From Pseudoalteromonas sp. MSK9-3 (lineage in GTDB: Bacteria > Pseudomonadota > Gammaproteobacteria > Enterobacterales > Alteromonadaceae): 64,000 nt of DNA. Under the pieces are notes generated by a model. The model worked only from the letters and a program-made list of their open reading frames with translations, did not search any database and was not told the origin of the DNA. Shown piece after piece: positions 52,594 to 63,425 of the stretch. The stretch is taken from NCBI RefSeq assembly GCF_003590335.1, contig NZ_MIET01000009.1, forward strand, positions 213,791 to 277,790, given 5' to 3'. The position numbers were made by a program, and so were the translations under genes. How positions within the stretch are numbered: the first letter of the stretch is position 1; each line of letters opens with the position of its first letter.

Positions 52594-55101
52594 TCAACTT
52601 GTTTTACTGGCTAAAATAGTTGTTAAATTACTTTTTAAGGAGGCTATGGGCATCGGTTTAGCAATGAAGTAGCCTTGCCCATAATCTACGCCAATGTCTT
52701 TTAAGGCATTGAAAATATCAACGTTTTCAACATACTCTGCTACTGAACGCTTGTCTAGAGAGTGACTTATATCGTGAACAGCTTTCACTAATGCAAGGTC
52801 AATGGGATCATTGAGCATGTCTCTCACAAAGGATCCATCTATCTTAACGTGCTGTGCTGGTAGTTGTTTTAAGTAACTAAAGGTACTGAAACCAGTACCA
52901 AAATCATCAATGGAAAAGTGACACCCTAGCTGGTTGAGCTTTGCTATCATCGCTTGTGTTGCACTCAAATTGTTAATACTGGCAGACTCGGTGATCTCAA
53001 AAATAATGCGTTCGGCTGGCACTTGATGTTCGATTAAACATGCTTGTATATGTGGTAAAAGGCGCTCATCTAAGAAGGAATGGGCCGACAAATTAATGGC
53101 AACTTGATTGAGTTCTGAGTGTTGTGCCACATCTCGTATCGCGTGCTGGATAACGCATTTATCCATTAAAAAGGTGTCATTGAGCAATTCTAAAGCGGGG
53201 ATAAAATGATTTGGGTACACTAATTCATCATTTATCTTTAAGCGTAATAAGGTTTCATAATACGCAACGGTGTCTTTTTTAAAGTCCCATATTGCTTGGT
53301 AGTGCAGCTCAATATGATTATTTTGTAATGCTTGTCTGACGCTATGCCCCCATTCAAGGCCTGTTTGTAGCGTATTATTTTGTGCGTCTTCTTTGTTATA
53401 ACAGTGTACGAGGTTTCGGCCCAAGCTTTTGGCTATGTATAGCGCAATATCAGCCTGCTTAAGGCACTCATTAGCGTCGTTATTATCACAGGTGATTTGG
53501 GTTAAACCAATGGAGCAACTAATTGAGTAGCTATGCTCTTCAGAATGGAATGTATGCTTTTCAATGGCAACACAAATACTTTCAGCGACAAGGTGCGCAT
53601 CAAGTAAGTTAATATCCTTTAAGATCACGGCGAACTCATCTCCACCGATCCGAAAGATCAAATGTTCATCATCAATGTTATGGCCAAAAAGCTGAGATAC
53701 TTCTTTGAGGACAATATCGCCTTGTTGATGCCCTTTACTATCATTGATAATTTTAAAGTGATCTAAGTCTATATACAGCAAAGCATGTTCGGTAGATGAA
53801 TTGGGCTGCACCTTAGAGCATAACGCTTGCAACTGTTGATCAAAATAATAGCGGTTATGTAGTCCTGTTAACGTATCATGCAATGCTAGATGCCGTAGTT
53901 GCAGCTCAGCTTGCTTACGCTCATGGATATTATCTACCGTGGCAGTAATTGTTGCTGTATTGGTGCTATTTTTGATCATCTGAAAGCGACACTCGGTCCA
54001 GATGTTATGGTTTTGCTGATGGACAAGTTTCAATTCTAGTTTTGCATGTTGCTGCTTGCCTGCCAAAATATCATTGAGCGTCGTTTGTAATGTCGTACGA
54101 CACTGAGTATCAAAATAACCACTGAGGCTTTTACCCAGACTGGCTTTTATACCAAAACCAGTTAACGATTCCCACGCTGGGTTAATAAAGCGGATCTGGC
54201 CTTGTGTATCCAACTCCATGACAACCGTATTGAGGTGTAACAAAATACGTTGGTGTGCAGAAAAAAGCTCTTTGTAACGATGTTCACTTCTGCTTAGTAA
54301 GGACACTTTATCAGCAAACTCAGCATAACTGACCATAAAGTCTTCGCGCCGAGCTGCGTGGTCGCATACTTTTCCGAGCATTGATATATCGTAGGGTGCA
54401 CGAACAAAGTCAGTAACCCCTAATAACAGCAATTGTTCAGCGTAATCAGCGTCTTTGTTATCAATTATTGTGACTATGGCTTGGTTGGGATTATGATCTA
54501 AAATACTGTCAACGAGTTCTTTTGCTGCTTCTGCACGTGTGGCTGTGGCATCTAGTAACACAATGGCATATTGATGCTGTAAAAACTGCGAGAGTGCTGC
54601 GTTGGCTGTGGTGACATGTGTACACGCAAAGTTTAGTGCTAAATGCTGGCAAATCTCATTTGCGCGCTGAGTATCGGTTTCAAGTAATAATAAATCTAAG
54701 CGACTACTTTTTTCTAGGTGCGTGGACAGGACATTAGCGAGTACTTGTGGCAGCATTTCTTGGCGTTCAAAAGGTAGCACTGCATCTATGCTGTAACTGC
54801 GTGCTGTAGTCTCTGCTATACGTTCACAATAAATAGGGGGGATCAGAACAATCGGGGTATTCTTAGGCGTATTCAGTAACCCTGAACGTACCATTCTTGC
54901 AAAGCGCCAGCCATCTATTTTACCGACATCTAGGCCGGTTATGATTAAGTCGACTGCGTGCTGTTTTAGAACATGCAAAGCTTCTTGACTATCTGAACGT
55001 TCAATAAAGTTGAATACGTCTAAATTGGCCAAGGTTTGCTTTATAGCACTGCGTTCTTCATTGCTCGCATTGACGATTAACAATTTAAGTTGTCTTGCCA
55101 T
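52594..55101 (-). CDS. REC-REC-PAS-GGDEF-EAL cyclic-di-GMP signalling protein
   Basis: This is a cytoplasmic regulator of 835 residues. Two receiver-like domains come first. In the first (about 1-120) the phosphoacceptor position in DLIITGLDVGKIDGWRF is Gly instead of Asp. The second (about 135-250) keeps an Asp in YAIVLLDATATRAE. A PAS domain follows (about 300-400, ITATVDNIHERKQAE at its end). The GGDEF domain has intact FRIGGDEFAVIL. The EAL domain has YYETLLRL, FEITESASI and IDDFGTGFSTFSYLKQL, so both diguanylate cyclase and phosphodiesterase activity are possible. The ATG at 55101 is preferred over a GTG at 55167. No partner kinase is adjacent. Confidence 0.88.
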   Translation of the reverse strand: MARQLKLLIVNASNEERSAIKQTLANLDVFNFIERSDSQEALHVLKQHAVDLIITGLDVGKIDGWRFARMVRSGLLNTPKNTPIVLIPPIYCERIAETTARSYSIDAVLPFERQEMLPQVLANVLSTHLEKSSRLDLLLLETDTQRANEICQHLALNFACTHVTTANAALSQFLQHQYAIVLLDATATRAEAAKELVDSILDHNPNQAIVTIIDNKDADYAEQLLLLGVTDFVRAPYDISMLGKVCDHAARREDFMVSYAEFADKVSLLSRSEHRYKELFSAHQRILLHLNTVVMELDTQGQIRFINPAWESLTGFGIKASLGKSLSGYFDTQCRTTLQTTLNDILAGKQQHAKLELKLVHQQNHNIWTECRFQMIKNSTNTATITATVDNIHERKQAELQLRHLALHDTLTGLHNRYYFDQQLQALCSKVQPNSSTEHALLYIDLDHFKIINDSKGHQQGDIVLKEVSQLFGHNIDDEHLIFRIGGDEFAVILKDINLLDAHLVAESICVAIEKHTFHSEEHSYSISCSIGLTQITCDNNDANECLKQADIALYIAKSLGRNLVHCYNKEDAQNNTLQTGLEWGHSVRQALQNNHIELHYQAIWDFKKDTVAYYETLLRLKINDELVYPNHFIPALELLNDTFLMDKCVIQHAIRDVAQHSELNQVAINLSAHSFLDERLLPHIQACLIEHQVPAERIIFEITESASINNLSATQAMIAKLNQLGCHFSIDDFGTGFSTFSYLKQLPAQHVKIDGSFVRDMLNDPIDLALVKAVHDISHSLDKRSVAEYVENVDIFNALKDIGVDYGQGYFIAKPMPIASLKSNLTTILASKTS

Positions 55102-55354
55102 GGTTACAGCTTTAATCCCATGTCGGTCTTTAGTAACAATTTGTACCCCGAGTAATAATAATGTCACAAGTAATTGTTTCTAATTGGCTATCTAGTGTAA
55201 CTCGCAGACCCAATTCCCTTGGTGCATTGCGCTTTTTTATCAGCAGCCAGCAATCAGGCTAGGTTAATGCTATTTTTGCAAGGTTACAAGCACTTGATTT
55301 AGGCTTTTATGATCTCTAGACTTGGCGCCAATTTAGATATTTAGAGAAGTTGTT

Positions 55355-56389
55355 ATGCGCGTTGCTGATTTTAGCTTTGAATTACCCGATGAATTAATTG
55401 CTCGTCATCCAAAAAAAGAGCGTACAAGTAGTCGCTTGCTGACCTTAGACGGGAATAGTGGTCAGCTGGGCCATAAAACTTTTACAGATATCATAGATAT
55501 GTTAGAGCCAAATGACTTGATGGTGTTTAATAATACTAAAGTGATCCCAGCTCGAATGTTTGGCCAAAAAGCGTCGGGCGGTAAAGTCGAAGTCTTGGTT
55601 GAGCGTGTGTTGGATGAGCACAGCGTATTGGCACATGTGCGTGCCAGCAAATCCCCAAAGCCGGGGGCTGAGCTTATTTTGGAAGGCAAAGCCAAGGCAA
55701 CAATGGTTGCGCGCCATGGTGAGTTATTTGAATTAAAGTTTGCGGGTGAGCAAACGGTACTGACGATACTTGATGACATTGGTCATATGCCATTACCGCC
55801 TTATATAGATAGACCTGACGAAGAAGAAGATAAAGAGCGTTATCAAACGGTTTATAATGAAAAGCCGGGAGCGGTTGCAGCGCCAACTGCGGGATTACAT
55901 TTTGATGAAGCGTTATTGGCACAAATTCAGAGTAAAGGTGTCGAGACCGCTTTTATTACCTTGCATGTCGGAGCCGGTACTTTTCAACCAGTGCGTGTTG
56001 ATGAAATTGATGATCACGTGATGCACTCAGAGTACATTGAAGTCCCCGCAGAAGTTGTTGATGCCATAGCCCGCACTAAAGCAAAGGGTGGTCGAATCGT
56101 AGCTGTTGGCACAACGTCAGTTCGATCGTTAGAATCAGCTGCCAAAGCGAGTGCGGGGGACTTACAAGCATTTTACGGTGACACGGATATATTTATCTAT
56201 CCAGGTTACGAGTTTCAAGTAGTTGACGCCATGGTTACAAACTTTCATTTACCTGAGTCGACATTGATCATGCTTGTCAGTGCGTTTTCTGGACAAGATC
56301 ATATTATGGGGGCTTATCATACCGCGGTGGAAGAACAATACCGTTTCTTTAGCTATGGTGACGCGATGTTTTTAACGAAACAAAGCTAA
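55355..56389 (+). CDS. queA: S-adenosylmethionine:tRNA ribosyltransferase-isomerase
   Basis: QueA adds the epoxycyclopentanediol ring from SAM to preQ1-modified tRNA, making epoxyqueuosine. The protein has 344 residues: [57 protein letters not shown] and [16 protein letters not shown] are all standard, with [19 protein letters not shown] at the end. It is upstream of tgt, yajC, secD and secF, the usual gammaproteobacterial order. A stem-loop after queA suggests partial termination before tgt. Confidence 0.97.
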   Translation: MRVADFSFELPDELIARHPKKERTSSRLLTLDGNSGQLGHKTFTDIIDMLEPNDLMVFNNTKVIPARMFGQKASGGKVEVLVERVLDEHSVLAHVRASKSPKPGAELILEGKAKATMVARHGELFELKFAGEQTVLTILDDIGHMPLPPYIDRPDEEEDKERYQTVYNEKPGAVAAPTAGLHFDEALLAQIQSKGVETAFITLHVGAGTFQPVRVDEIDDHVMHSEYIEVPAEVVDAIARTKAKGGRIVAVGTTSVRSLESAAKASAGDLQAFYGDTDIFIYPGYEFQVVDAMVTNFHLPESTLIMLVSAFSGQDHIMGAYHTAVEEQYRFFSYGDAMFLTKQS

Positions 56390-56404
56390 AAGTAACCCAC
56401 TTTT

Positions 56405-56426
56405 GAGCCCAGAACACGCTGGGCTC
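56405..56426 (+). terminator. Stem-loop between queA and tgt
   Basis: GAGCCCAG (56405-56412) pairs with CTGGGCTC (56419-56426) around a 6-nt loop, but only ATTC follows. It could be a weak terminator or attenuator within the queA-tgt-yajC-secDF cluster. Confidence 0.5.
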
Positions 56427-56563
56427 ATTCATAAACCCTTCAGTTTTCTTCTTCTACTCGCTTTAAAAGCCAATTTTCGGCCCAATAATTAGAATTGCAC
56501 TGGCAAACAAGGTAGAATTGAGCAGATTTTTTAACCTGATTATTAACTATGTCATGTTGATAA

Positions 56564-57730
<1,167 letters not shown>

Positions 57731-57778
57731 TACCGCAACAAATTAAATAGAAAGTTTTAAAATTAAAGAGGAAGTATT

Positions 57779-58117
57779 ATGAGTTTATTTATGTCAAGCG
57801 CGCATGCAAGCACTGCAGGTGCTGCGCCTGCAGGCGGTGGTATGGAAATGTTGATCATGTTGGCTGTATTTGGCCTCGTGTTTTATTTCTTAATTTATCG
57901 CCCTCAAGCTAAGCGTGTTAAAGAGCATAAAAGTTTGATGGGTGCTTTAGGTAAAGGGGATGAAGTGTTAACGCAAGGTGGTTTAGTGGGCAAAATTTCT
58001 AAAGTCTCTGATGATAAAGACTTTGTTGTTGTTGCTTTAAATGATCAAGCCGAAGTAACAGTTCAAAAATCAGCCATTTCAGCCGTATTACCAAAAGGTA
58101 CGATGAAGTCGCTATAA
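57779..58117 (+). CDS. yajC: Preprotein translocase subunit YajC
   Basis: YajC is a small inner-membrane protein that associates with SecDF. The protein has 112 residues: one membrane helix (GGMEMLIMLAVFGLVFYFLIYRPQAKRVKEH) with the invariant YRPQ just after it, then a cytoplasmic domain with GDEVLTQGGLVGKISKVSDD. It starts with AGAGGAAG before the ATG, 48 bases after tgt, and is followed by secD after 28 bases. Confidence 0.96.
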   Translation: MSLFMSSAHASTAGAAPAGGGMEMLIMLAVFGLVFYFLIYRPQAKRVKEHKSLMGALGKGDEVLTQGGLVGKISKVSDDKDFVVVALNDQAEVTVQKSAISAVLPKGTMKSL

Positions 58118-58145
58118 CACATAACAATAAAAAAGGGATAATCCA

Positions 58146-60005
58146 GTGTTAAACAAGTATCCAATGTGGAAATACTTACTTGTGCTCGCTGTGTTAGCGG
58201 TAGGGATTTTATATGCCTCACCGAATCTGTATGGCCGTGATCCGGCTATACAGATCTCTGGTACCAAAGGTGCCAGTGCTGACTTAAGCGTACTTGATCA
58301 GGTAAATAGAACACTAAAAAGTAATAATATTACTGTTAAATCAACAGTATTAGAAAATGATCAAGTATTAGTACGTTTTAAAAATGTTGAAGAGCAGTTA
58401 AAAGCACAAGATATTTTGCGAGATACGTTAAGTGAAGACTATATCTCTGCGATTAATATGAGCCCTGCACAACCTGAGTGGTTAAAAAACTTAGGTGGTA
58501 ATCCAATGAAGCTAGGATTGGATTTAAGCGGTGGTGTTCATTTTACAATGGAAGTTGACATGGTAACGGCATTAGATAATGCATTAGAAACCATGGAGCA
58601 AGATTTTAAGAGTGATTTGCGAGGCGAAAAATTACGTTATCGCAGTATTCGCCGAGTTGCAGGTAGTGAACGAATTCAAGTTGTGATGCGCAATGATGCG
58701 GATCGAGATGCAGCTGAGCGCTTTTTAAAAACCCGTTACCCACTTTACAACTTTATAAATGATAGCAGTAATGGTTTAGCGTTCTTTGCCAGCTTGTCAC
58801 CACAAAAATTTAAAGAAATTCGTGAATATGCTATCAAACAAAACGAAACTATTATTCGTAACCGTATTAACCAATTAGGTGTAGCAGAACCCAATGTACA
58901 GCGTCAAGGCGCAGAGCGTATTATTGTGCAGCTACCAGGTGTCCAAGATACGGCGCGTGCTAAAGAGATACTAGGTGCAACCGCAACACTCGAGTTTCGT
59001 GAAGTAGACGAAAATGCTGATGTGCGTTCAGCTGCTCAAGGCAGAGTACCGCCAGGCACTGAAGTGATAAACCACAAAGATGGTTACCCAGTCGTGATGA
59101 AAAAGCGTGTGATCTTGGGTGGTACACATATTACGGGTGCGCAGTCTGGTGTTGATGAATATCAGCGTCCTCAAGTAAGTATTAGCCTTGATAGTAAAGG
59201 CGGTGCAAAAATGAGTGCATTTACCAAACGTGCTGTTGGTAAACGTATGGCAACGGTTTTCATTGAATATAAGCCATCTGGCAAGAAAGATGAAAATGGT
59301 AAAGCGTTACCGCCTATAAAAGTAGAAGAGGTTATTAACGTAGCAACGATTCAATCTCGTTTAAATAACTCATTCCGTATTACGGGGATCGATAGCCCTG
59401 CTGAAGCACATAACCTAAGTTTACTGCTACGTGCAGGAGCTTTGGTTGCGCCAATTCAAATCGTTGAAGAGCGTACAGTAGGACCAAGCCTCGGACAAGA
59501 AAACATCGAAGCGGGTATGACTGCGGTTGTGCTTGGTTTTGCATTTGTATTAGCGTTCATGCTGGCTTACTACAAAGGCTTTGGTTTAGTTGCAAACTTG
59601 GCGTTGGCAGCAAACTTAGTGTTAATCATTGGTGTTATGTCGATGATTCCTGGTGCCACACTGACTTTACCGGGTATCGCGGGTATTGTACTAACTGTTG
59701 GTATGGCGGTAGATGCGAACGTATTAATATTTGAACGTATACGTGAAGAGTTGGCTGATGGGCGTAGTCCTCAACAAGCAGTACATCAAGGCTATGACAG
59801 TGCATTCAGTACCATTTTTGATGCAAACATTACGACCTTAATCGCAGCAGTTATTTTGTTCTCTGTGGGCACAGGTCCTATAGCTGGTTTCGCGGTGACA
59901 TTAGCGATTGGTATTATTACATCTATGTTTACAGCCATTGTTGGCACACGTGCGGTGATTAACTTCTTCATCGGTGGTAAACGTATCGATAAGCTTTCAA
60001 TTTAG
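58146..60005 (+). CDS. secD: Protein translocase subunit SecD
   Basis: SecD uses the proton gradient to help pull exported proteins across the inner membrane after SecYEG. The protein has 619 residues: an N-terminal helix ([21 protein letters not shown]), the P1 head with [17 protein letters not shown], and six helices with [33 protein letters not shown], which carries the conserved Asp of D5-type transport motifs. It starts with GTG at 58146 after AAAAGGGAT. secF follows nine bases later. Confidence 0.96.
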   Translation: MLNKYPMWKYLLVLAVLAVGILYASPNLYGRDPAIQISGTKGASADLSVLDQVNRTLKSNNITVKSTVLENDQVLVRFKNVEEQLKAQDILRDTLSEDYISAINMSPAQPEWLKNLGGNPMKLGLDLSGGVHFTMEVDMVTALDNALETMEQDFKSDLRGEKLRYRSIRRVAGSERIQVVMRNDADRDAAERFLKTRYPLYNFINDSSNGLAFFASLSPQKFKEIREYAIKQNETIIRNRINQLGVAEPNVQRQGAERIIVQLPGVQDTARAKEILGATATLEFREVDENADVRSAAQGRVPPGTEVINHKDGYPVVMKKRVILGGTHITGAQSGVDEYQRPQVSISLDSKGGAKMSAFTKRAVGKRMATVFIEYKPSGKKDENGKALPPIKVEEVINVATIQSRLNNSFRITGIDSPAEAHNLSLLLRAGALVAPIQIVEERTVGPSLGQENIEAGMTAVVLGFAFVLAFMLAYYKGFGLVANLALAANLVLIIGVMSMIPGATLTLPGIAGIVLTVGMAVDANVLIFERIREELADGRSPQQAVHQGYDSAFSTIFDANITTLIAAVILFSVGTGPIAGFAVTLAIGIITSMFTAIVGTRAVINFFIGGKRIDKLSI

Positions 60006-60014
60006 GAGAACACT

Positions 60015-60959
60015 ATGCAGTTATTAAAATTGAAAGATACGATTCGTTTTATGTCGGCTCGCAAACTAACGATGGCATTTTCAGCGTTGCTGATCATTGC
60101 ATCAATTGCGTCTATGACAATACGCGGACTAAATTTTGGTTTGGATTTTACAGGCGGTACAGCCGTTGAAGTTGGTTTTTCACAACCGGCTGACCTGAAA
60201 AAAATCCGTTCAGTGTTGGCTGAAAATGGCTTCGCAGATGCATCAGTGCAACTCTTTGGTACTAGCCAAGAAGTACTCGTTCGCTTAGCCCCGCGCGGTG
60301 ATGATGTGAAAGCTGAGGAGATTGGTAATCAGCTAGTTGCAGCTTTACAACAAGCTGACAGCAGCGTAGAAATGCGCCGTATTGAGTTTGTGGGTCCTAG
60401 TGTAGGTGAAGACCTTAAAGAGCAAGGTGGTTTAGCTATGCTGACTGCGTTGATCTGTATTCTATTGTATGTTGCTTTTCGTTTTGAATGGCGCTTTGCA
60501 ATTGGTGCAGTAGCGGCACTCTTTCATGATGTAATACTCACGATGGGATTGTTTTCGATTCTAGATTTAGAATTTGACCTTACCATTTTAGCGGCAATAC
60601 TTGCGGTGATAGGGTACTCCTTGAATGACACGATTGTTGTATCTGATCGTATTCGAGAGAACTTCCGTAAAGTGCGTATTGATGACACCATCGAAATCAT
60701 TAATATTTCACTCACGCAAACACTTAACCGTACATTAGTAACGTCTATTACAACGATTCTTGTACTTGTTGCCCTATTTGTTTGGGGCGGTCAGACAATT
60801 CATGGTTTTGCGACTGCCTTACTGTTCGGTGTGTTCATTGGTACATATTCTTCAGTATATGTGGCCAGTTCTGTTGCAGTTGCAATGGGGGTAAGTAAAG
60901 AAGATCTTATTCCTGTTGAAGTAGAAAAAGAAGGCGCTGATTTAGACGCTATGCCGTAA
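60015..60959 (+). CDS. secF: Protein translocase subunit SecF
   Basis: SecF is the partner of SecD in the SecDF-YajC export complex. The protein has 314 residues with six membrane helices and a periplasmic P4 domain. Hallmarks are GLNFGLDFTGGTAVEVGF, FVGPSVGEDLKEQGGLAML and AVIGYSLNDTIVVSDRIRENFRK. It ends the queA-tgt-yajC-secDF cluster and is followed at once by a strong terminator. AGGAG lies before the ATG. Confidence 0.97.
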   Translation: MQLLKLKDTIRFMSARKLTMAFSALLIIASIASMTIRGLNFGLDFTGGTAVEVGFSQPADLKKIRSVLAENGFADASVQLFGTSQEVLVRLAPRGDDVKAEEIGNQLVAALQQADSSVEMRRIEFVGPSVGEDLKEQGGLAMLTALICILLYVAFRFEWRFAIGAVAALFHDVILTMGLFSILDLEFDLTILAAILAVIGYSLNDTIVVSDRIRENFRKVRIDDTIEIINISLTQTLNRTLVTSITTILVLVALFVWGGQTIHGFATALLFGVFIGTYSSVYVASSVAVAMGVSKEDLIPVEVEKEGADLDAMP

Positions 60960-60975
60960 AGTGTATTAGTGTATT

Positions 60976-61006
60976 TAAAAAGCCACACTCAGTGTGGCTT
61001 TTTTTG
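60976..61006 (+). terminator. Terminator of secF
   Basis: AAAAAGCCACA pairs with TGTGGCTTTTTTT around CTCAG, a classic intrinsic terminator with an A-tract and a T-tract, starting about 17 bases after secF. Confidence 0.93.
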
Positions 61007-61028
61007 TTTCAATAAAATGACACTTGAG

Positions 61029-61047
61029 TATAATGAGAATCGTTTTC
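61029..61047 (+). promoter_or_regulatory. Putative Fur box overlapping a TATAAT -10
   Basis: TATAATGAGAATCGTTTTC matches the 19-bp Fur consensus (GATAATGATAATCATTATC) at 15 of 19 positions by my alignment. Its first six bases are a perfect -10 hexamer, 21 bases before the lipoprotein start. Iron-dependent repression is the natural reading. Confidence 0.6.
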
Positions 61048-61067
61048 AATCATACTTTGAGGTTCTT

Positions 61068-61595
61068 ATGTATAAACAGTTGGTAATTTTGCTAGCTGCA
61101 GCCAGTTTGACTGCATGTTCAGAAAAGGAAGAAGTAGCGCAAGTGCAAACAGCACCTGTTGAAAAAGCGGAAACTACGCTTCAGGCATATAAGAGTCAGG
61201 CTAAATCATTACTAGCCGATATTCGTACTCAAAATACGGCGCAAGAGCTAGAGAAAAGCTCTGCAAACTTAGTTAAAACATCGCGCAAGCTTTTATCAGA
61301 ATTCACTGTTAAGTACCCTCAATGCCAAACGTATTTAGGGGCGCTTGATGCCGCAGCCGATCTCATCCCTACTTTACCTCTTGAAGAAATTGAAACGGGC
61401 TATCATGCTGATGGTAAGTTACCAAAATTTGATGATCCAGTGTGCTACCATGCCAAAGATTTATTAGTGCACCCAGCGACAGTGCAAGCAATTGCGAAGC
61501 AAGGCTTTAAATCTGAAAGCGCATACCAAGATGCTGAACTAGAAATTGTTGAAGTGATCGCGCATTTTGATCAAGTTGAGCGAGCTTTAAATTAA
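61068..61595 (+). CDS. Lipoprotein of unknown function under a putative Fur box
   Basis: The protein has 175 residues with a lipoprotein signal peptide (MYKQLVILLAAASLTAC, lipid Cys17). The mature part is mainly helical: ETTLQAYKSQAKSLLADIRTQNTAQELEKSSANLVKTSRKLLSEF, then CQTYLGALDAAADLIPTLPLEEIETGYHADGKLPKFDDPVCYHAKDLLVHPATVQAIAKQG. Two further cysteines may form a disulfide. The ATG at 61068 is preferred over a frame to 60969 that crosses the secF terminator; GAGG lies just upstream. The Fur box suggests a role in iron supply or redox. I recognise the protein only as a conserved hypothetical type. Confidence 0.8.
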   Translation: MYKQLVILLAAASLTACSEKEEVAQVQTAPVEKAETTLQAYKSQAKSLLADIRTQNTAQELEKSSANLVKTSRKLLSEFTVKYPQCQTYLGALDAAADLIPTLPLEEIETGYHADGKLPKFDDPVCYHAKDLLVHPATVQAIAKQGFKSESAYQDAELEIVEVIAHFDQVERALN

Positions 61596-61609
61596 GCAGT
61601 GCGATACGA

Positions 61610-61640
61610 TAAGGGCTGAGTGAATTCAGCCCTAATTTAC
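61610..61640 (+). terminator. Terminator of the lipoprotein gene
   Basis: AGGGCTGA (61612-61619) pairs with TCAGCCCT (61626-61633) around a 6-nt loop, extended by AA/TT pairs, 17 bases after the stop. Confidence 0.7.
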
Positions 61641-61658
61641 TGACATAACATACTACTT

Positions 61659-61850
61659 AACCTCAGGTTTGGATAAAGATTTTGGAATAGAAAATGTTTT
61701 GAAAGCAAACTTACGTATCATCCAATGATGATATTTTGTTCAATATCAAGGCGCTTTTATGCAGTAATAGCGGGCTATTACAAATGAAAGCAATGCCGAG
61801 AGTGAAAAAATAGCTTTATTGGGCAAATTCGCTTATCCAGAGCTGAGGTT
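61659..61850. mobile_element. MITE-like 192-bp element with imperfect terminal inverted repeats
   Basis: The left end AACCTCAG, three bases, TGGATAA is matched in inverse by the right end TTATCCA, three bases, CTGAGGTT. ACTT flanks both sides (61655-61658 and 61851-61854), consistent with a 4-bp target duplication. Inside is a perfect GTAATAGC/GCTATTAC hairpin. There is no coding frame of note. The right end runs into the last codons of the M23 peptidase gene. Whether copies occur elsewhere in the genome cannot be judged here. Confidence 0.5.
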
Positions 61851-63003
61851 ACTTATATAACGCTCTCCAGGCACACGTTCTGTAGCCATTTTTTTCAAAA
61901 TAAAAATTCCGACAGTTATCATCGTAATTACTATTACCAACATCTATTCTATAATTGCTGATATACCAATTATGTAGAGACGTAAAACGGCCATTATTGA
62001 GCAAAGAAAAGTGCACATGGGGTCCACTGGATTGACCGCCTTGGCAGAGGGCTTGGCTTTTATTATTGGCGTAACGACCGAGCCACGCACCAGAATTAAT
62101 TACATCTCCTGTTTGATAGCGCAAATTACTCATATGATAATATTGTGTCGCGTAACCACTGGAGTGGGTGACGCGAATATTACATGAAGAGTATCGGGTA
62201 ACGGTGCCACCATGTGCCGCTTGTACCCAGGGGGTATTGCTTCCCCAGCCACCAGAACCATTGTTAAAATCTAATGACGAGTAAGGGTATCCAGAGCCTG
62301 TATTCGAATGCGCGCCGCCGCTATACCATGCGTAGCCCGATGGCCATGGAAAGCTCATATAAAAGTTATTACTTGGCTGCTCTGTAATTGTCACCGTGTG
62401 GTTTTGTGAGAGTAAAAGCGAGGTATTGCTAAGAGTGTCATATATATCAATTAACTGATGTAAAGCGTCAGAGGGGTGGACTTGTGTGTTGCTGAGTACA
62501 CTTACCAAACTGGACGTGGCTGAATTAATTGGGCCTTGTAGCGTTTTTTCCTCAATTTTTTGTGCAAACTGATAAAAGCGTTGATTCAGTGTGATTGCTA
62601 AATCTTGGACTTGCTCAGCAAACCCTAGCTTGTCACTTAAAGTGCCAAAAGGCGACACTATATTTAACTTCGTCGGTTCACTTAATACGTTGCTTTGTAA
62701 CTCCATTAATGCCAGTAAAAGTTTGGGGTTAATGCTAGAGTGCCCAGCCCAGTGGAGGATGATTTCTTTAAATTCTAGTAGGTGGGGTGCATTACGATAG
62801 AAAAAAGCATCCCAATCTTGGGTTTGTAATGTGTTGTTAAACACAAATTCATTCTCATCAATTGCTATGACTGCGTTAATGCTAGCTTTAACTAACGCGG
62901 TCTGTTCTGCACTAAGCTCTTTAGTTAAGTGATGTTGTCCTTGAGCTTGGACCAAACTGGTCACGGGCAATGTGAGTAATGACAGGTATAGTATTGATTT
63001 CAT
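61849..63003 (-). CDS. LasA-like M23 metallopeptidase (peptidoglycan endopeptidase)
   Basis: This is a secreted zinc endopeptidase of 384 residues. A signal peptide (MKSILYLSLLTLPVTSLVQA) and a long propeptide (about 21-200) precede the M23A catalytic domain. Zinc-site elements are GGAHSNTGSGYPYSSLDFN (His and Asp) and GPHVHFSLL (HxH). The region AAHGGTVTRYSSCNIRVTHSSGYATQYYHMSNL is close to Pseudomonas LasA (staphylolysin) and beta-lytic protease, which cleave glycine-containing peptide bridges and lyse other bacteria. Cysteine pairs near 274/328 and 367/376 fit the disulfides of that group. Its last codon and stop lie at the edge of a MITE-like element, so the original C-terminus may have been altered. 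Confidence 0.9.
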   Translation of the reverse strand: MKSILYLSLLTLPVTSLVQAQGQHHLTKELSAEQTALVKASINAVIAIDENEFVFNNTLQTQDWDAFFYRNAPHLLEFKEIILHWAGHSSINPKLLLALMELQSNVLSEPTKLNIVSPFGTLSDKLGFAEQVQDLAITLNQRFYQFAQKIEEKTLQGPINSATSSLVSVLSNTQVHPSDALHQLIDIYDTLSNTSLLLSQNHTVTITEQPSNNFYMSFPWPSGYAWYSGGAHSNTGSGYPYSSLDFNNGSGGWGSNTPWVQAAHGGTVTRYSSCNIRVTHSSGYATQYYHMSNLRYQTGDVINSGAWLGRYANNKSQALCQGGQSSGPHVHFSLLNNGRFTSLHNWYISNYRIDVGNSNYDDNCRNFYFEKNGYRTCAWRALYK

Positions 63004-63275
63004 GTTGTATCCTTATCTTATTTTCTCTGACGTATTCCTTATATGTATATAAACTTGAAAACAAAATGTAAAATAATTGGTTAAAAAACACTCAGTCAAC
63101 TGTATTGTATGATTTACGAACAGAGTTTATAAATGTGATTATGAGGATTACACAGGTTTAAAAGTTTAGATATTACAATGCCTTGCTGTTATATGGATGA
63201 AAAATTAGTTGCGTATATTGCAAAAGTGCTTGGCTGAGCTATTTTTATCTTTACAGAACTTTGTAGGGTGCGCTT

Positions 63276-63425
63276 ATGAAACCGATTATTTTTATAGAGC
63301 AACTAGAAGCATTACTTGAAGAGCGGAAATTCAAAGAGCGTCGTCAGTTCAAGCAAATTGTTCATCCTTTATTTGAGCGCAGAATATGTCATCGGCGAAC
63401 CCCTTATCCCCCAGCGATTAAATAA
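63276..63425 (+). CDS. Possible small basic protein, 49 residues
   Basis: An open frame begins at ATG 63276 with TAGGG nine bases upstream. It encodes MKPIIFIEQLEALLEERKFKERRQFKQIV and ends RTPYPPAIK. It is strongly charged with a helical N-terminal half, no membrane segment and a single cysteine. I recognise no family. The ribosome binding site and its isolation in an otherwise empty region favour a real small gene, but chance cannot be excluded. Confidence 0.4.
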   Translation: MKPIIFIEQLEALLEERKFKERRQFKQIVHPLFERRICHRRTPYPPAIK

